Positions 6,588-14,322 are shown, numbered from the stretch's first letter. The stretch: 16,123 bases of DNA from Rhodobacteraceae bacterium UBA6141 (GCA_002423245.1 DIVD01000027.1:1-16123), one strand, 5' to 3'. Notes: generated by a model from the sequence alone, not told the origin. Made by a program: numbers and translations.

Positions 6588-9369
6588 CGGCAGGCTGCCC
6601 CTCGGCATCGTTGTCGGGCGCGTCTGCGGCGGGCAAGTCCGCAGCGGGCGGGTCTGCGGCGGGCAAATCCGCGGCGGGCGGGGGGCCGGCGGGCGGGCTG
6701 TCAGCCTCGCGCTCTGCCACCGCGCGCTCTCCGGCTGCCGATGCCTGCGCGGGTTCGGCGGGTTTGGCCGCGCCCGCCACCGCTTCGGGGTCTGCCGCCG
6801 GCGCCGCCAGTGCGCGCGCGTTTCTGGCGGCGCCCTCCACGCTGTCGGCCAGCGCCGCGGCTGCCCCCCGGCCCCCGGCGACAAGGCCCGGATCCAGCTT
6901 CACCCCGCGGCGCGCGGCGCTCTCCACCACGGCGCGGCGCAGCGGCTCGCTGCTGTCCAGCAGCTTGCGGAAGCGCGCCTCGTCCAGCGCCAGCAGCGTG
7001 CAATGGGTGATCGCCACCACCTGCGTGCGCCGCCGCATCCGCGCCAGCAGCGCCAGTTGCCCGAACATCTCGCCGCGCCCGAGCCGGTGCCTTGTGCCTG
7101 CCGTCACCGTCTCCACCGCGCCCGAGGCGATGAACCACACCTGCCGGGGCACGCTGTCGCGGTGCACGATCACCTCGCCGGGCGCCACATAGACGGTGCG
7201 CAGCCGCTTGGCCAGCATCTTGCGGCTGGCCTCGTCCAGCCCCGAGAACAGCGGGAACTGCGCCACGAGGTCGGACTTCTGAAGCTTGAGGTCCAGCGTC
7301 GGGCGCGCCGCCAGCAGGGCCCGGCGCCGCGCGATCTCGTCCCCCAGCGTGGCGCGCAGTTCCGGGCCGATCAGCCCGTCCTCGGTCAGCGCGTCATATT
7401 CGCGTTCCTCGAGCTGCAGGGTGGTGCGGCGGATCAGCCGGCGCTCCAGCATCTCGGCATAGCCGGGGAATTGCAGGCGCAGGCCCTCCAGCTCCTTCTG
7501 CGTTTCCTCGGCGCGGCGGTCGAGCAACTCGTGCAGCAGGTCCGCCACCCGGCGGCCGTGGATGCGGCGGATGCGGTCGTTGATGAAGCCGTGAAGCTCG
7601 GGCAGGATCATCCGCAGCGTGACCAGCATCTCGAAGCGGTCCTCGGTCAGCCGCGCCAGCGGGCGGCCGAGCCCCAGGCGGTTGTGCAGCGCCTCGGCCG
7701 CGCGATAGCGCCAGCCGGTCGCAAGGTTCGCGCGCGCCGCGCTGCGATAGGCGCTGCGCCCGCCCGCCCGCGTCGCCTCGATGATCCGGTCGGCGCCGGC
7801 CAGCAGCCGGTCGGCAAGCTCGGGCGGGATCACCTGCTGGCGGAACTCCTCGAGGATCAGGTCGCGCTCGCGCCCCGCCAGCGCCACCAGCCCCAGCGTG
7901 ATGCGGTCGCGGTCGAGGATCTCGAGATTGCCGTCGGCGCGGTCCACCGCCGCGTCCAGCCGCTCGCCGAAGCGCTTCGCCTCGTCGCGCACGATTTCCC
8001 GCGTCAGGCCGAAGTCGCGGGCGGTTTCGGCCACGCCCTCGCGCACCGTCTGCAGCGCGACGGCGATCACCTGATTGCCAAGCGCGGTGTCGAGCGGCGA
8101 GAGCCTGTCCAGCCCCAGCCGGGCGATCACCCGGCGCAAGCTGGTGCCCTGCACGATCAGCGTGAACAGCGTGAAGCCGGTGGCGAGGATGCCGACCTGC
8201 CGCTTGATCTCGGGCGGGACCAGCCGGCTTTCGGTGACCGCCAGCGCCAGTGCCAGCGTGACCGCGCCGCGCAGGCCGCCCCAGAGGATCGCCACGCGGT
8301 AGGGCCGCTCCACCCGCGGCGAGAGGCGCAGCAGCGTCAGCAGCGGCAGCACGATGAACAGGATCGCCGCCCGCGCCGCAAGGGCCGCCAGCACCACGAT
8401 GCCGACCAGCACCAGGTCGAAGAGGCGCGCGTCCGACAGCAGCCGCGGGATCAGCAGCGCCGCCAGCACGAAGATCAGCGAGCCGGCCCAGTGCGCCAGC
8501 AGATCCCATGTGTCGCGCAGGGTGGCGGTCAGCGCCGGGGGAAAGCGGCCCGGAGCCATCAGGTTCAGCGTCAGCCCCGCGGTGACGACGCCGATCACCC
8601 CCGAGGCGTGCAGCTGTTCGGCGCCGATATAGGTCAGGTAGGGCAGGGCGACGCTGACCGACACCTGCCCCAGCGGATGCGCCGGCATCCGCGCGATGAT
8701 CTCCACCGCCACCCGCGCCGTCAGCGCCCCGGCAAGAATGCCGCCCGCCACGATCCAGGGAAAGCGCATCAGCCCGGCGGCAAGGTCGGGATTGTCCTGT
8801 CCCACGGTGACGAAGCCGAGGAACAGCCCGAACAGCGCGATCGCGGCGGCGTCGTTGAGCAGGCTCTCGCCCTCGACGATCCGCGCCAGCCGCTGCGGGG
8901 CCGGGGTCGCGCGGAAGATCGAGACCACGGCGGAAGGGTCGGTGGTCGAGACGATCGCCCCGATCAGCAGGCAGGCCGCCAGCGGCAGCCCGGCAAAGGG
9001 CATCAGCGCAAAGCCGATCATCACCGTCGCCACCACCACCGCGACCACCGCCAGCAGCAGGATCGGCACCCAGTCATCCAGCATCCGCCGCAGGTTCAGC
9101 CCGAGCGCGACCTGAAACACCAGCGTCGGCAGGAAGACATAGAGAAAGACGCTGGACCGGATCGGCAGGTTGAGGATCGCCAGCGCCACCGGGTTCAGCG
9201 CGTCGGTCAGGTCGGTGCGCCAGAAGAAGGTCGCCGCGGCGCCGATGGTGATGCCCACCGCGGCGAGGATCACCGAATAGGGAAGGCGCAGTTTCGCCGC
9301 GAGCGGCTCGGAAAGGCCGATCAGCAGGAAAAGCGCGGCGCCGATGGTGATGATGACGACCAAATCCAT
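6568..9369 (-). CDS. CPA1-type Na+/H+ antiporter with C-terminal cNMP-binding-like domain
   Basis: A 933-residue membrane protein. Residues 1 to about 410 form the Na+/H+ exchanger domain with roughly 12 membrane helices and the motifs STTDPSAVVSIF (141-152) and GESLLNDAAAIALFG (167-181), which carry the ion-binding Asp residues. A cytoplasmic region of about 280 residues follows, then a cyclic-nucleotide-binding-like fold at about 697-815 (LVAQFPLFSGLDEASRKML through LDEARFRKLLDSSE). The last 100 or so residues are low-complexity Ala/Pro/Glu with PAADLPAADPPAAD repeats. The layout resembles SOS1-like exchangers, where the C-terminal part regulates transport. In the phosphate cassette the usual FGE is FGQ, so cAMP binding is doubtful. 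The start is the first ATG, before a clean first helix. The stop lies inside coaD on the other strand. Confidence 0.92.
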   Translation of the reverse strand: MDLVVIITIGAALFLLIGLSEPLAAKLRLPYSVILAAVGITIGAAATFFWRTDLTDALNPVALAILNLPIRSSVFLYVFLPTLVFQVALGLNLRRMLDDWVPILLLAVVAVVVATVMIGFALMPFAGLPLAACLLIGAIVSTTDPSAVVSIFRATPAPQRLARIVEGESLLNDAAAIALFGLFLGFVTVGQDNPDLAAGLMRFPWIVAGGILAGALTARVAVEIIARMPAHPLGQVSVSVALPYLTYIGAEQLHASGVIGVVTAGLTLNLMAPGRFPPALTATLRDTWDLLAHWAGSLIFVLAALLIPRLLSDARLFDLVLVGIVVLAALAARAAILFIVLPLLTLLRLSPRVERPYRVAILWGGLRGAVTLALALAVTESRLVPPEIKRQVGILATGFTLFTLIVQGTSLRRVIARLGLDRLSPLDTALGNQVIAVALQTVREGVAETARDFGLTREIVRDEAKRFGERLDAAVDRADGNLEILDRDRITLGLVALAGRERDLILEEFRQQVIPPELADRLLAGADRIIEATRAGGRSAYRSAARANLATGWRYRAAEALHNRLGLGRPLARLTEDRFEMLVTLRMILPELHGFINDRIRRIHGRRVADLLHELLDRRAEETQKELEGLRLQFPGYAEMLERRLIRRTTLQLEEREYDALTEDGLIGPELRATLGDEIARRRALLAARPTLDLKLQKSDLVAQFPLFSGLDEASRKMLAKRLRTVYVAPGEVIVHRDSVPRQVWFIASGAVETVTAGTRHRLGRGEMFGQLALLARMRRRTQVVAITHCTLLALDEARFRKLLDSSEPLRRAVVESAARRGVKLDPGLVAGGRGAAAALADSVEGAARNARALAAPAADPEAVAGAAKPAEPAQASAAGERAVAEREADSPPAGPPPAADLPAADPPAADLPAADAPDNDAEGQPAVSAARG
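6623..6682 (-). repeat. Four 15-bp tandem repeats in the antiporter tail
   Basis: On the plus strand the units are TCTGCGGCGGGCAAG, TCCGCAGCGGGCGGG, TCTGCGGCGGGCAAA and TCCGCGGCGGGCGGG: four 15-base units that alternate as two 30-base pairs. On the coding strand they give the pentapeptides PPAAD and LPAAD in alternation. The unit length keeps the frame, so copy number can vary without breaking the gene. Confidence 0.9.
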
Positions 9370-9396
9370 GCGTCATCAGTAGCTTGGACAGGGGCC

Positions 9397-9449
9397 GCGC
9401 GAAACCTTCGCGCCGATAAGTTTTCGTTACCGGCGCGAAACATTCGCCG
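9397..9449. promoter_or_regulatory. Pair of 17-bp palindromes upstream of the antiporter gene
   Basis: The first box, 9397-9413, is GCGCGAA-ACC-TTCGCGC, a perfect inverted repeat. The second, 9433-9449, is GCGCGAA-ACA-TTCGCCG, the same box with slightly weaker symmetry. The first 15 bases of the two boxes match at 14 of 15 positions, and their centres are 36 bases apart. They fill the 92-base gap between the gap stop codon and the antiporter ATG, both on the minus strand. Two equally spaced dyads suggest cooperative operators for the antiporter gene; a terminator for gap is an alternative, though no T-run follows. Confidence 0.5.
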
Positions 9450-9461
9450 CCATGCGCAGCG

Positions 9462-10463
9462 TCAGAGCAGCTTGCCCATCGCGACGGCGGTATCGCTCAT
9501 CCGGTTGGAGAAGCCCCATTCGTTGTCATACCAGCTGAGGATGCGGCAGAAGTTGCCCTCCATCACCCGCGTCTGGTCGAGCGCGAAGGTTGAGCTGTGC
9601 GGATCGTGGTTGAAGTCGATGGACACGTTGGGCAGCGCCGTCACGCCGAGGATGCCCTTCAGGCGGCCCGCGGCGGCGGCCCTGATCGCCTCGTTGATCT
9701 CTTCGACGGTGGTGGGGCGCGCCGCCTCGAAGGTCAGGTCCACGACCGACACGTTCGGGGTGGGCACCCGGATCGCCACGCCGTCGAGCTTGCCCTTCAT
9801 CTCGGGCAGCACCTCGCCCACCGCCTTCGCCGCGCCGGTCGAGGTGGGGATCATGCTCATCGCCGCGGCGCGGGCGCGGTAGAGGTCCTTGTGCATGGTG
9901 TCCAGGGTCGGCTGGTCGCCGGTATAGCTGTGGATCGTGGTCATGAAGCCCTTGGCGATGCCGATGCTTTCATGCAGCACCTGCGCCACCGGGGCGAGGC
10001 AGTTGGTGGTGCAGGACGCATTCGACACGATCAGGTCATTGCCGGTCAGCGCGCCGTGGTTGACGCCATAGACGATGGTCTTGTCCGCGCCCTTCGAGGG
10101 GGCCGAGACGAGCACCCGGCTCGCGCCGTTTTCCAGATGGATCGCGGCCTTCTCGCGGTCGGTGAAGATGCCGGTGCATTCCATCACGATATCGACATCG
10201 CCCCAGGGCAGTTCGGCGGGGTTGCGCAGCGCCGTCACCTCGATCGGGCCGCGGCCCACGTCGATGCTGGTCGCGGTCGTCCTCACCTCGCCCGGAAAGC
10301 GGCCATGCACCGAATCGAAGCGGATCAGGTGGGCATTGGTTTCCACCGGCCCCAGATCGTTGATCGCCACCACCTCGATATCGGTGCGGCCCGATTCCAC
10401 GATCGCGCGCAGCACATTGCGCCCGATCCGCCCAAAACCGTTGATTGCCACCTTCACCGTCAT
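9462..10463 (-). CDS. gap: Glyceraldehyde-3-phosphate dehydrogenase, type I
   Basis: Interconverts glyceraldehyde 3-phosphate and 1,3-bisphosphoglycerate, in glycolysis or gluconeogenesis, in the cytoplasm. It has 333 residues. The NAD-binding motif NGFGRIGR is at 8-15, and Asp36 in AIND points to NAD rather than NADP. The active-site block SNASCTTNCLAP has Cys151, and His178 in TTIHSYTGDQPTLD is its partner. The C-terminal SWYDNEWGFSNRM block is intact. Two ATG codons are adjacent (10466 and 10463); I prefer 10463 because AGGAG is seven bases upstream of it, but the extra Met cannot be excluded. The upstream gap carries a LacI-family-like operator, so regulation by carbon supply is likely. 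A small membrane-protein gene precedes it on the same strand. Confidence 0.97.
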   Translation of the reverse strand: MTVKVAINGFGRIGRNVLRAIVESGRTDIEVVAINDLGPVETNAHLIRFDSVHGRFPGEVRTTATSIDVGRGPIEVTALRNPAELPWGDVDIVMECTGIFTDREKAAIHLENGASRVLVSAPSKGADKTIVYGVNHGALTGNDLIVSNASCTTNCLAPVAQVLHESIGIAKGFMTTIHSYTGDQPTLDTMHKDLYRARAAAMSMIPTSTGAAKAVGEVLPEMKGKLDGVAIRVPTPNVSVVDLTFEAARPTTVEEINEAIRAAAAGRLKGILGVTALPNVSIDFNHDPHSSTFALDQTRVMEGNFCRILSWYDNEWGFSNRMSDTAVAMGKLL

Positions 10464-10489
10464 CATCCGTCTCCTCTGGTCATGCCTCA

Positions 10490-10503
10490 GGTTTGCGCTA
10501 ACA
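10490..10503. promoter_or_regulatory. LacI-family-like operator in front of gap
   Basis: GGTTTGCGCTAACA matches the general LacI/GalR-family operator TGTTAGCGCTAACA at 12 of 14 positions, with the central CG in place. It is 27 bases upstream of the gap ATG, close enough to block transcription if occupied. A further TAGCGC at 10510-10515 forms an inverted pair with GCGCTA at 10495-10500. Rhodobacter species have a LacI-family regulator of central carbon metabolism (CceR), a plausible but unproven candidate. Confidence 0.45.
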
Positions 10504-10544
10504 GCTTGATAGCGCGAAAAAGCTCAGGGCGGAGCCTAGCCCGA

Positions 10545-10688
10545 CTATCGCCAGAAGGCGAGATACTCGATGAGGTTTGCCAGCTTGATTCCGAGAAAGA
10601 CCGGCAGGCTGCCGCCGAAGGCCAGCGCATCCACGAGGAAGGCCAGCACGATCAGCGCCCCAAGCGCGATGGCGATGCGGTCGGTCAT
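10545..10688 (-). CDS. Small 47-residue single-helix membrane protein
   Basis: The minus-strand frame begins MTDRIAIALGALIVLAFLVD and ends with LIEYLAFWR and TAG. Hydrophobic residues from about 5 to 32 form one membrane helix (or a tight pair), followed by an amphipathic end. I recall similar proteins of about 50 residues, with the pattern MTDRIA...GLLIV...D...FGG...FL...FW+, being common in Rhodobacteraceae, often unannotated. Function unknown. No clear ribosome binding site precedes the ATG; instead a GC-rich stem (10693-10709) lies five bases upstream. It precedes gap on the same strand with an 81-base gap, so it might share its transcript or use the gap promoter region independently. A frame on the same strand (10498-10722) that covers it encodes an Arg/Pro-rich shadow and is not the gene. 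Confidence 0.65.
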   Translation of the reverse strand: MTDRIAIALGALIVLAFLVDALAFGGSLPVFLGIKLANLIEYLAFWR

Positions 10689-11020
10689 GATCGGGGGCGC
10701 GTGGCCCCCCGGGCTCCTTCACTGCGCGGAAAGCCGCCCCTCGCCGCGGCCGGATCGTCCGTCCGGCGGGAGAAACGCCCGTCCCTTGCCATGCGGGGCC
10801 GGCGCGCGGGCGGCAAGCGCGCCCGCCACCCCGGTCCGGTCGGGGGGAGGATAGACGAAGAGCGCGCGTGATTGAAGTCCGTCAACGGCTCTGGTTGCGG
10901 ATCATGGACCGGCCATGCCCCTGCCCGCCTGCTCTTGCCCGTCTGCTCTTGCCCGTCTGCCCTTGCCTCGGCCCCGGCATCGGGTAGGTTGCCCCGAGCG
11001 CAGACACAAGGACATGGCCG
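10689..11020. other. 332-base gap between divergent genes
   Basis: No gene found in this stretch on either strand. It holds two GC-rich inverted repeats, GGGGGC/GCCCCC (10693-10698 and 10704-10709) and GCGGGCG/CGCCCGC (10806-10812 and 10820-10826), and a 14-base tandem repeat at 10923-10964. Promoters for the 47-residue protein gene (minus) and the DUF808 gene (plus) must lie here, but I could not pick out convincing hexamers. Confidence 0.6.
10923..10964. repeat. Three 14-bp tandem repeats upstream of the DUF808 gene
   Basis: Units are GCCCGCCTGCTCTT, GCCCGTCTGCTCTT and GCCCGTCTGCCCTT, in exact register, with a partial copy after them. The array ends 56 bases before the DUF808 start codon. 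On the minus strand it contains the same GGGCAAG core as the arrays at 3428-3472 and 6623-6682. Confidence 0.85.
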
Positions 11021-11989
11021 ATGAGCGGATTGCTGGCGCTTCTCGATGATGTGGCGACGATTGCCAAGGTCGCGGCGGCCTCGCTGGACGATGTGGCGGG
11101 GCAGGCGGCGAAGGCGGGTGCCAAGGCGGCGGGCGCGGTGATCGACGATGCCGCCGTGACGCCCAAATACGTCCACGGCTTTCCGGCGGCGCGCGAATTG
11201 CCCATCGTCGGCAAGATCGCGATCGGCTCGATCCGCAACAAGCTGCTGCTGCTGCTGCCCGCCGCGCTGATCCTGTCGGCCTTTGCGCCCTGGGCGATCA
11301 CGCCGCTGTTGATGATCGGCGGCGGCTACCTGTGCTTCGAGGGCGCCGAGAAGGTGCATCACCTGCTGTTCCCGCCCGCGCATCACGACGATCCGCTGGA
11401 CGAGGCGGTGGCGGATGCCGTGCATCTGGAGGCAGAGAAGGTCGCCGGCGCGATCAAGACCGATTTCATCCTCTCGGCTGAGATCATGACCATCGCGCTG
11501 GCGGCGATCCCCGAAAGCGGGGTCGTGACCGAGGCGGCGATCCTCGCGCTGGTCGGCGTCGGCATCACCGTGCTGGTCTATGGCGGGGTGGCGCTGATCG
11601 TGAAGGCCGACGATCTGGGCCTGCATCTGGCGACCGAGGGGCGGCTTGCAAGCACGCGCGCGGCGGGGCGCGGGCTGGTCAGGGGTATGCCGGTGTTCAT
11701 GAAGCTGCTCTCGGCGGTGGGCACGGCGGCGATGATCTGGGTCGGCGGGTCCATCGTCATTCACGGGCTGGAAGGCTTCGGCCTTGCCGGCCCCGGCCAC
11801 TGGATCGCGCATGTGGCCGAACTTGCCGCCGGGGCCGTCCCCGGCGCGGCGGGCGCGGTACGCTGGGCGGTCACGGCGCTGTTCGACGGGATCTTCGGGC
11901 TGGCGCTCGGGCTGGCGCTGATCCCGCTGGCGACAAGGGTGATCGGCCCGGCGATTGCCAGCCTGACCGGCACGCGCGCGGCAGGGTGA
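11021..11989 (+). CDS. DUF808 (YedI-type) membrane protein
   Basis: A 322-residue inner-membrane protein of the DUF808 family (E. coli YedI). It starts with the family's highly conserved MSGLLALLDDVATIAK and SLDDVAGQAAKAGAKAAGAVIDDAAVTPKYV-type blocks, where the acidic and Ala-rich stretch is cytoplasmic. Hydrophobic segments follow at about 74-110, 150-195, 226-252 and 283-310, and KVHHLLFPPAHHDD (about 113-126) is a conserved His-rich loop. Function is unknown for the whole family; a transporter-like role has been guessed but not shown. AAGGA at 11008-11012 stands eight bases before the ATG; the ATG at 11014 is in another frame. It is a single gene between divergent and convergent neighbours. 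Confidence 0.92.
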   Translation: MSGLLALLDDVATIAKVAAASLDDVAGQAAKAGAKAAGAVIDDAAVTPKYVHGFPAARELPIVGKIAIGSIRNKLLLLLPAALILSAFAPWAITPLLMIGGGYLCFEGAEKVHHLLFPPAHHDDPLDEAVADAVHLEAEKVAGAIKTDFILSAEIMTIALAAIPESGVVTEAAILALVGVGITVLVYGGVALIVKADDLGLHLATEGRLASTRAAGRGLVRGMPVFMKLLSAVGTAAMIWVGGSIVIHGLEGFGLAGPGHWIAHVAELAAGAVPGAAGAVRWAVTALFDGIFGLALGLALIPLATRVIGPAIASLTGTRAAG

Positions 11990-12072
11990 CGCAGGCCGGT
12001 CGCGGCCCGCTGCCGCTCCGCGTCCGGCAGGAACCGCTGGCGAGCCACGCCCCGGCGCCCGCCCGCTTGCGC

Positions 12073-12085
12073 CCGAAGACTTCGG
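12073..12085. terminator. Small hairpin between the convergent DUF808 gene and pyrG
   Basis: CCGAA and TTCGG pair around a three-base loop in the 116-base space between the two convergent stop codons, so it could serve both strands. There is no T-run on either side, and the stem is short. Confidence 0.25.
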
Positions 12086-12105
12086 TGCCCTTCCGGGTCC
12101 GAGCC

Positions 12106-13749
12106 TCACACCAGCCTCGACACCTCCACCGCCGCGCGCACGAAATCGGCGAACAGCGGATGCGGCGCGAAGGGTTTCGACTTCAGCTCCGGGTGGAACT
12201 GCACGCCGATGAACCAGGGGTGATCCCTGACCTCGACGATCTCGGGCAGGCGGTTGTCGGGGCTCATGCCCGAGAACCACAGCCCGCATTGCTCCAGCTT
12301 GTCGCGGTACCGGATGTCCACTTCGTAGCGGTGGCGGTGGCGCTCCTCGATGGTGGTCGTGCCATAGACGCGCGCGGCATTCGAGCCTTCGGCCAGCAGC
12401 GCGGTATAGGCGCCAAGGCGCATGGTGCCGCCCTTGTCGTCGGTCGCCTTGCGTTCCACCCGGTGATTGCCCTGCACCCATTCCTTGAGGTGATAGACCA
12501 CGGGGGTGAACCGCCTGAGGCCGGCCTCGTGGTCGAACTCCTCCGAGCCGGCATCGGCGAGGCCGGCGAGGTTGCGGGCGGCCTCGATCACCGCCATCTG
12601 CATCCCGAGGCAGATGCCCAGATAGGGGATCTTGCGGGTGCGGGCGAACTTTGCGGCGCGGATCTTGCCTTCGGTGCCGCGCTCGCCAAAGCCGCCGGGC
12701 ACGAGGATGGCGTGGTAGCCTTCCAGCCAGGGGCCCGGATCCTCGCGCTCGAAGATCTCCGCGTCGATCCATTCGGCGCGCACGCGCACGCGGTTGGCCA
12801 TGCCGCCATGGGTCAGCGCCTCGGCGATGGACTTGTAGGCGTCGCCAAGCTGGGTGTACTTGCCGACGACGGCGATGCGCACCTCGCCCTCGGCATTGAC
12901 CAGCCGGTCCATCACGTCCTCCCAGCGGCCGAGGTTGGGGCGCGGCGCGGGCGAGATGCCGAAGGCGTCCAGCACCGCCTGATCGAAGCCCTCGCGGTGA
13001 TAGGCCAGCGGCGCCTCGTAGATGGTGCCAAGGTCGGGCGCGGCGATCACCGCCTCCTTGCGCACGTTGCAGAACAGCGAGATCTTCTCGCGCTCCTTGG
13101 CCGGGATCGGGTGTTCGGAGCGCAGCAGCAGCACGTCGGGCGCGATGCCGATGGCGCGCAGTTCCTTGACCGAGTGCTGGGTCGGCTTGGTCTTCAGCTC
13201 GCCCGAGGCGGTGACATAGGGCAGCAGCGTCAGGTGGACGAAGATGCACTGGCCGCGGGGCTTGTCCTGCGCGAACTGGCGGATCGCCTCGAAGAAGGGC
13301 AGGCCCTCGATATCGCCGACGGTGCCGCCGATCTCGCAGAGCATGAAATCGACCTCATCCTCGCCGATCAGCAGGAAGTCCTTGATCTCGTTGGTGACAT
13401 GGGGGATCACCTGGATGGTCTTGCCCAGGTATTCGCCGCGGCGCTCCTTCTCCAGCACGTTGGAATAGATGCGCCCCGAGGAAACGCTGTCGGTCTTGCG
13501 GGCCGCAACGCCGGTGAAGCGTTCGTAATGCCCGAGGTCGAGATCCGTTTCCGCGCCGTCATCGGTGACGAAGACCTCGCCATGCTCGAAGGGCGACATC
13601 GTGCCGGGATCGACGTTGAGATAGGGATCGAGCTTGCGCAGCCGGACCGAGAAGCCGCGCGCCTGCAACAGCGCGCCGAGCGCGGCCGAGGCGAGACCCT
13701 TGCCCAGCGAGGAGACGACGCCCCCGGTGATGAAGATATATCGCGCCAT
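12106..13749 (-). CDS. pyrG: CTP synthase
   Basis: Makes CTP from UTP using ATP and glutamine-derived ammonia, the last step of pyrimidine nucleotide synthesis, in the cytoplasm. It has 547 residues, as usual. The N-terminal synthetase domain begins MARYIFITGGVVSSLGKG with its P-loop, and the DPYLNVDPGTMSPFEHGEVFVTDDG block binds ATP/Mg2+. The C-terminal class I glutamine amidotransferase domain has nucleophile Cys380 in LGICLGMQ and the catalytic His519 and Glu521 in QFHPEL. The start at 13749 is fixed by the family N-terminus and a GGAG seven bases upstream; the open frame extends to 13842 but with unrelated sequence. It lies downstream of secG on the same strand with a 210-base gap containing a stem-loop, so it may have its own promoter. 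Confidence 0.98.
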   Translation of the reverse strand: MARYIFITGGVVSSLGKGLASAALGALLQARGFSVRLRKLDPYLNVDPGTMSPFEHGEVFVTDDGAETDLDLGHYERFTGVAARKTDSVSSGRIYSNVLEKERRGEYLGKTIQVIPHVTNEIKDFLLIGEDEVDFMLCEIGGTVGDIEGLPFFEAIRQFAQDKPRGQCIFVHLTLLPYVTASGELKTKPTQHSVKELRAIGIAPDVLLLRSEHPIPAKEREKISLFCNVRKEAVIAAPDLGTIYEAPLAYHREGFDQAVLDAFGISPAPRPNLGRWEDVMDRLVNAEGEVRIAVVGKYTQLGDAYKSIAEALTHGGMANRVRVRAEWIDAEIFEREDPGPWLEGYHAILVPGGFGERGTEGKIRAAKFARTRKIPYLGICLGMQMAVIEAARNLAGLADAGSEEFDHEAGLRRFTPVVYHLKEWVQGNHRVERKATDDKGGTMRLGAYTALLAEGSNAARVYGTTTIEERHRHRYEVDIRYRDKLEQCGLWFSGMSPDNRLPEIVEVRDHPWFIGVQFHPELKSKPFAPHPLFADFVRAAVEVSRLV

Positions 13750-13906
13750 GTCGGATGCTCCCGTGAAGCTCAAATTCAGGTCGAGGGCCGGTCCCGAAGA
13801 ACAGGCATCACGGGAATCCACCTCTAACAGATTCGCGGGCAAGCCGCAACCGGACCGCTAGATGCTGTAAGGCAGCGGCGGAACGTCCCAATATTTGCGA
13901 TGGTTT

Positions 13907-13938
13907 CGGGATCGCCGCCGCACGGGGCCGCGATCCCG
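13907..13938 (-). terminator. Strong stem-loop between secG and pyrG
   Basis: CGGGATCGC (13907-13915) and GCGATCCCG (13930-13938) form a perfect nine-base stem with a 14-base GC-rich loop. It lies 21 bases beyond the secG stop on the minus strand. No T-run follows (AAACC), so it may be a Rho-independent terminator without a tail, an mRNA 3'-end stabiliser, or a leader structure for pyrG. Confidence 0.45.
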
Positions 13939-13959
13939 GGAGCGGATGGGCCCGGGCCG

Positions 13960-14322
13960 TCAGTCGGCTGCGGGCGGGGCCGCCGGCGCGTCGCGCGAGG
14001 GCGGCGGAAGCTCGATCTCGGGCAGGGCCGGGGTGGCGGGGGCCGCCGCATCGGGGGCGCCGGTGCCGAGCCGGTCCACGACCGAACCCGAGGAGGCGTC
14101 GCGCGCCGCAAGCACCGTCAGCGTGAGCGAGGTGGCGATGAAGGCCGCCGCGAAGATCCAGGTAAGCTTGGACAGGGCGTTGGCCGCCTGCCGGCCGGAC
14201 ATCACGCCCGAGCCGCCGCCGCCGCCCATGCCGAGGCCGCCGCCCTCGGAGCGCTGCAAAAGCACCACCCCGATCAGCAGAAGCGCGAGGATGAGGTGGA
14301 CGGTAAGGATGACGTTTTCCAT
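13960..14322 (-). CDS. secG: Protein translocase subunit SecG
   Basis: The small third subunit of the SecYEG channel in the inner membrane; it helps SecA-driven protein export. The 120-residue protein begins MENVILTVHLILALLLIGVVLLQRSEGGGLG, the standard SecG N-terminus with the first helix (about 4-22), followed by the conserved Gly/Ser-rich loop. The second helix (about 53-72, LSKLTWIFAAAFIATSLTLTVLA) follows. The last 45 residues are a Pro/Ala-rich tail with acidic residues, longer than in E. coli SecG but common in Rhodobacterales. The ribosome binding site is weak (GGGGC). The secG then pyrG order is shared by many alphaproteobacteria, which supports both calls. Confidence 0.95.
   Translation of the reverse strand: MENVILTVHLILALLLIGVVLLQRSEGGGLGMGGGGGSGVMSGRQAANALSKLTWIFAAAFIATSLTLTVLAARDASSGSVVDRLGTGAPDAAAPATPALPEIELPPPSRDAPAAPPAAD

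Noticed and set aside
7003..9882. 959-codon plus-strand open frame
   Set aside because: It is antisense to the antiporter and the end of gap; it reads as Gln/Arg/His-rich low-complexity sequence.
10498..10722. 74-codon minus-strand frame with a hydrophobic end
   Set aside because: It overlaps the 47-residue protein gene in another frame, starts with a Pro/Arg-rich stretch, and lacks a ribosome binding site; the 47-residue frame is the better gene.
9597..10871. 424-codon plus-strand open frame
   Set aside because: Antisense to gap, with His/Arg/Gly-rich translation and no domain.
10685..13249. 854-codon minus-strand frame
   Set aside because: It runs through the pyrG end in the wrong frame, across an intergenic gap and antisense to the DUF808 gene; the translation is Arg-rich noise.
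13750..13842. Upstream extension of pyrG
   Set aside because: CTP synthases begin at MARYIFITGG; the extra residues match nothing and the ribosome binding site fits 13749.
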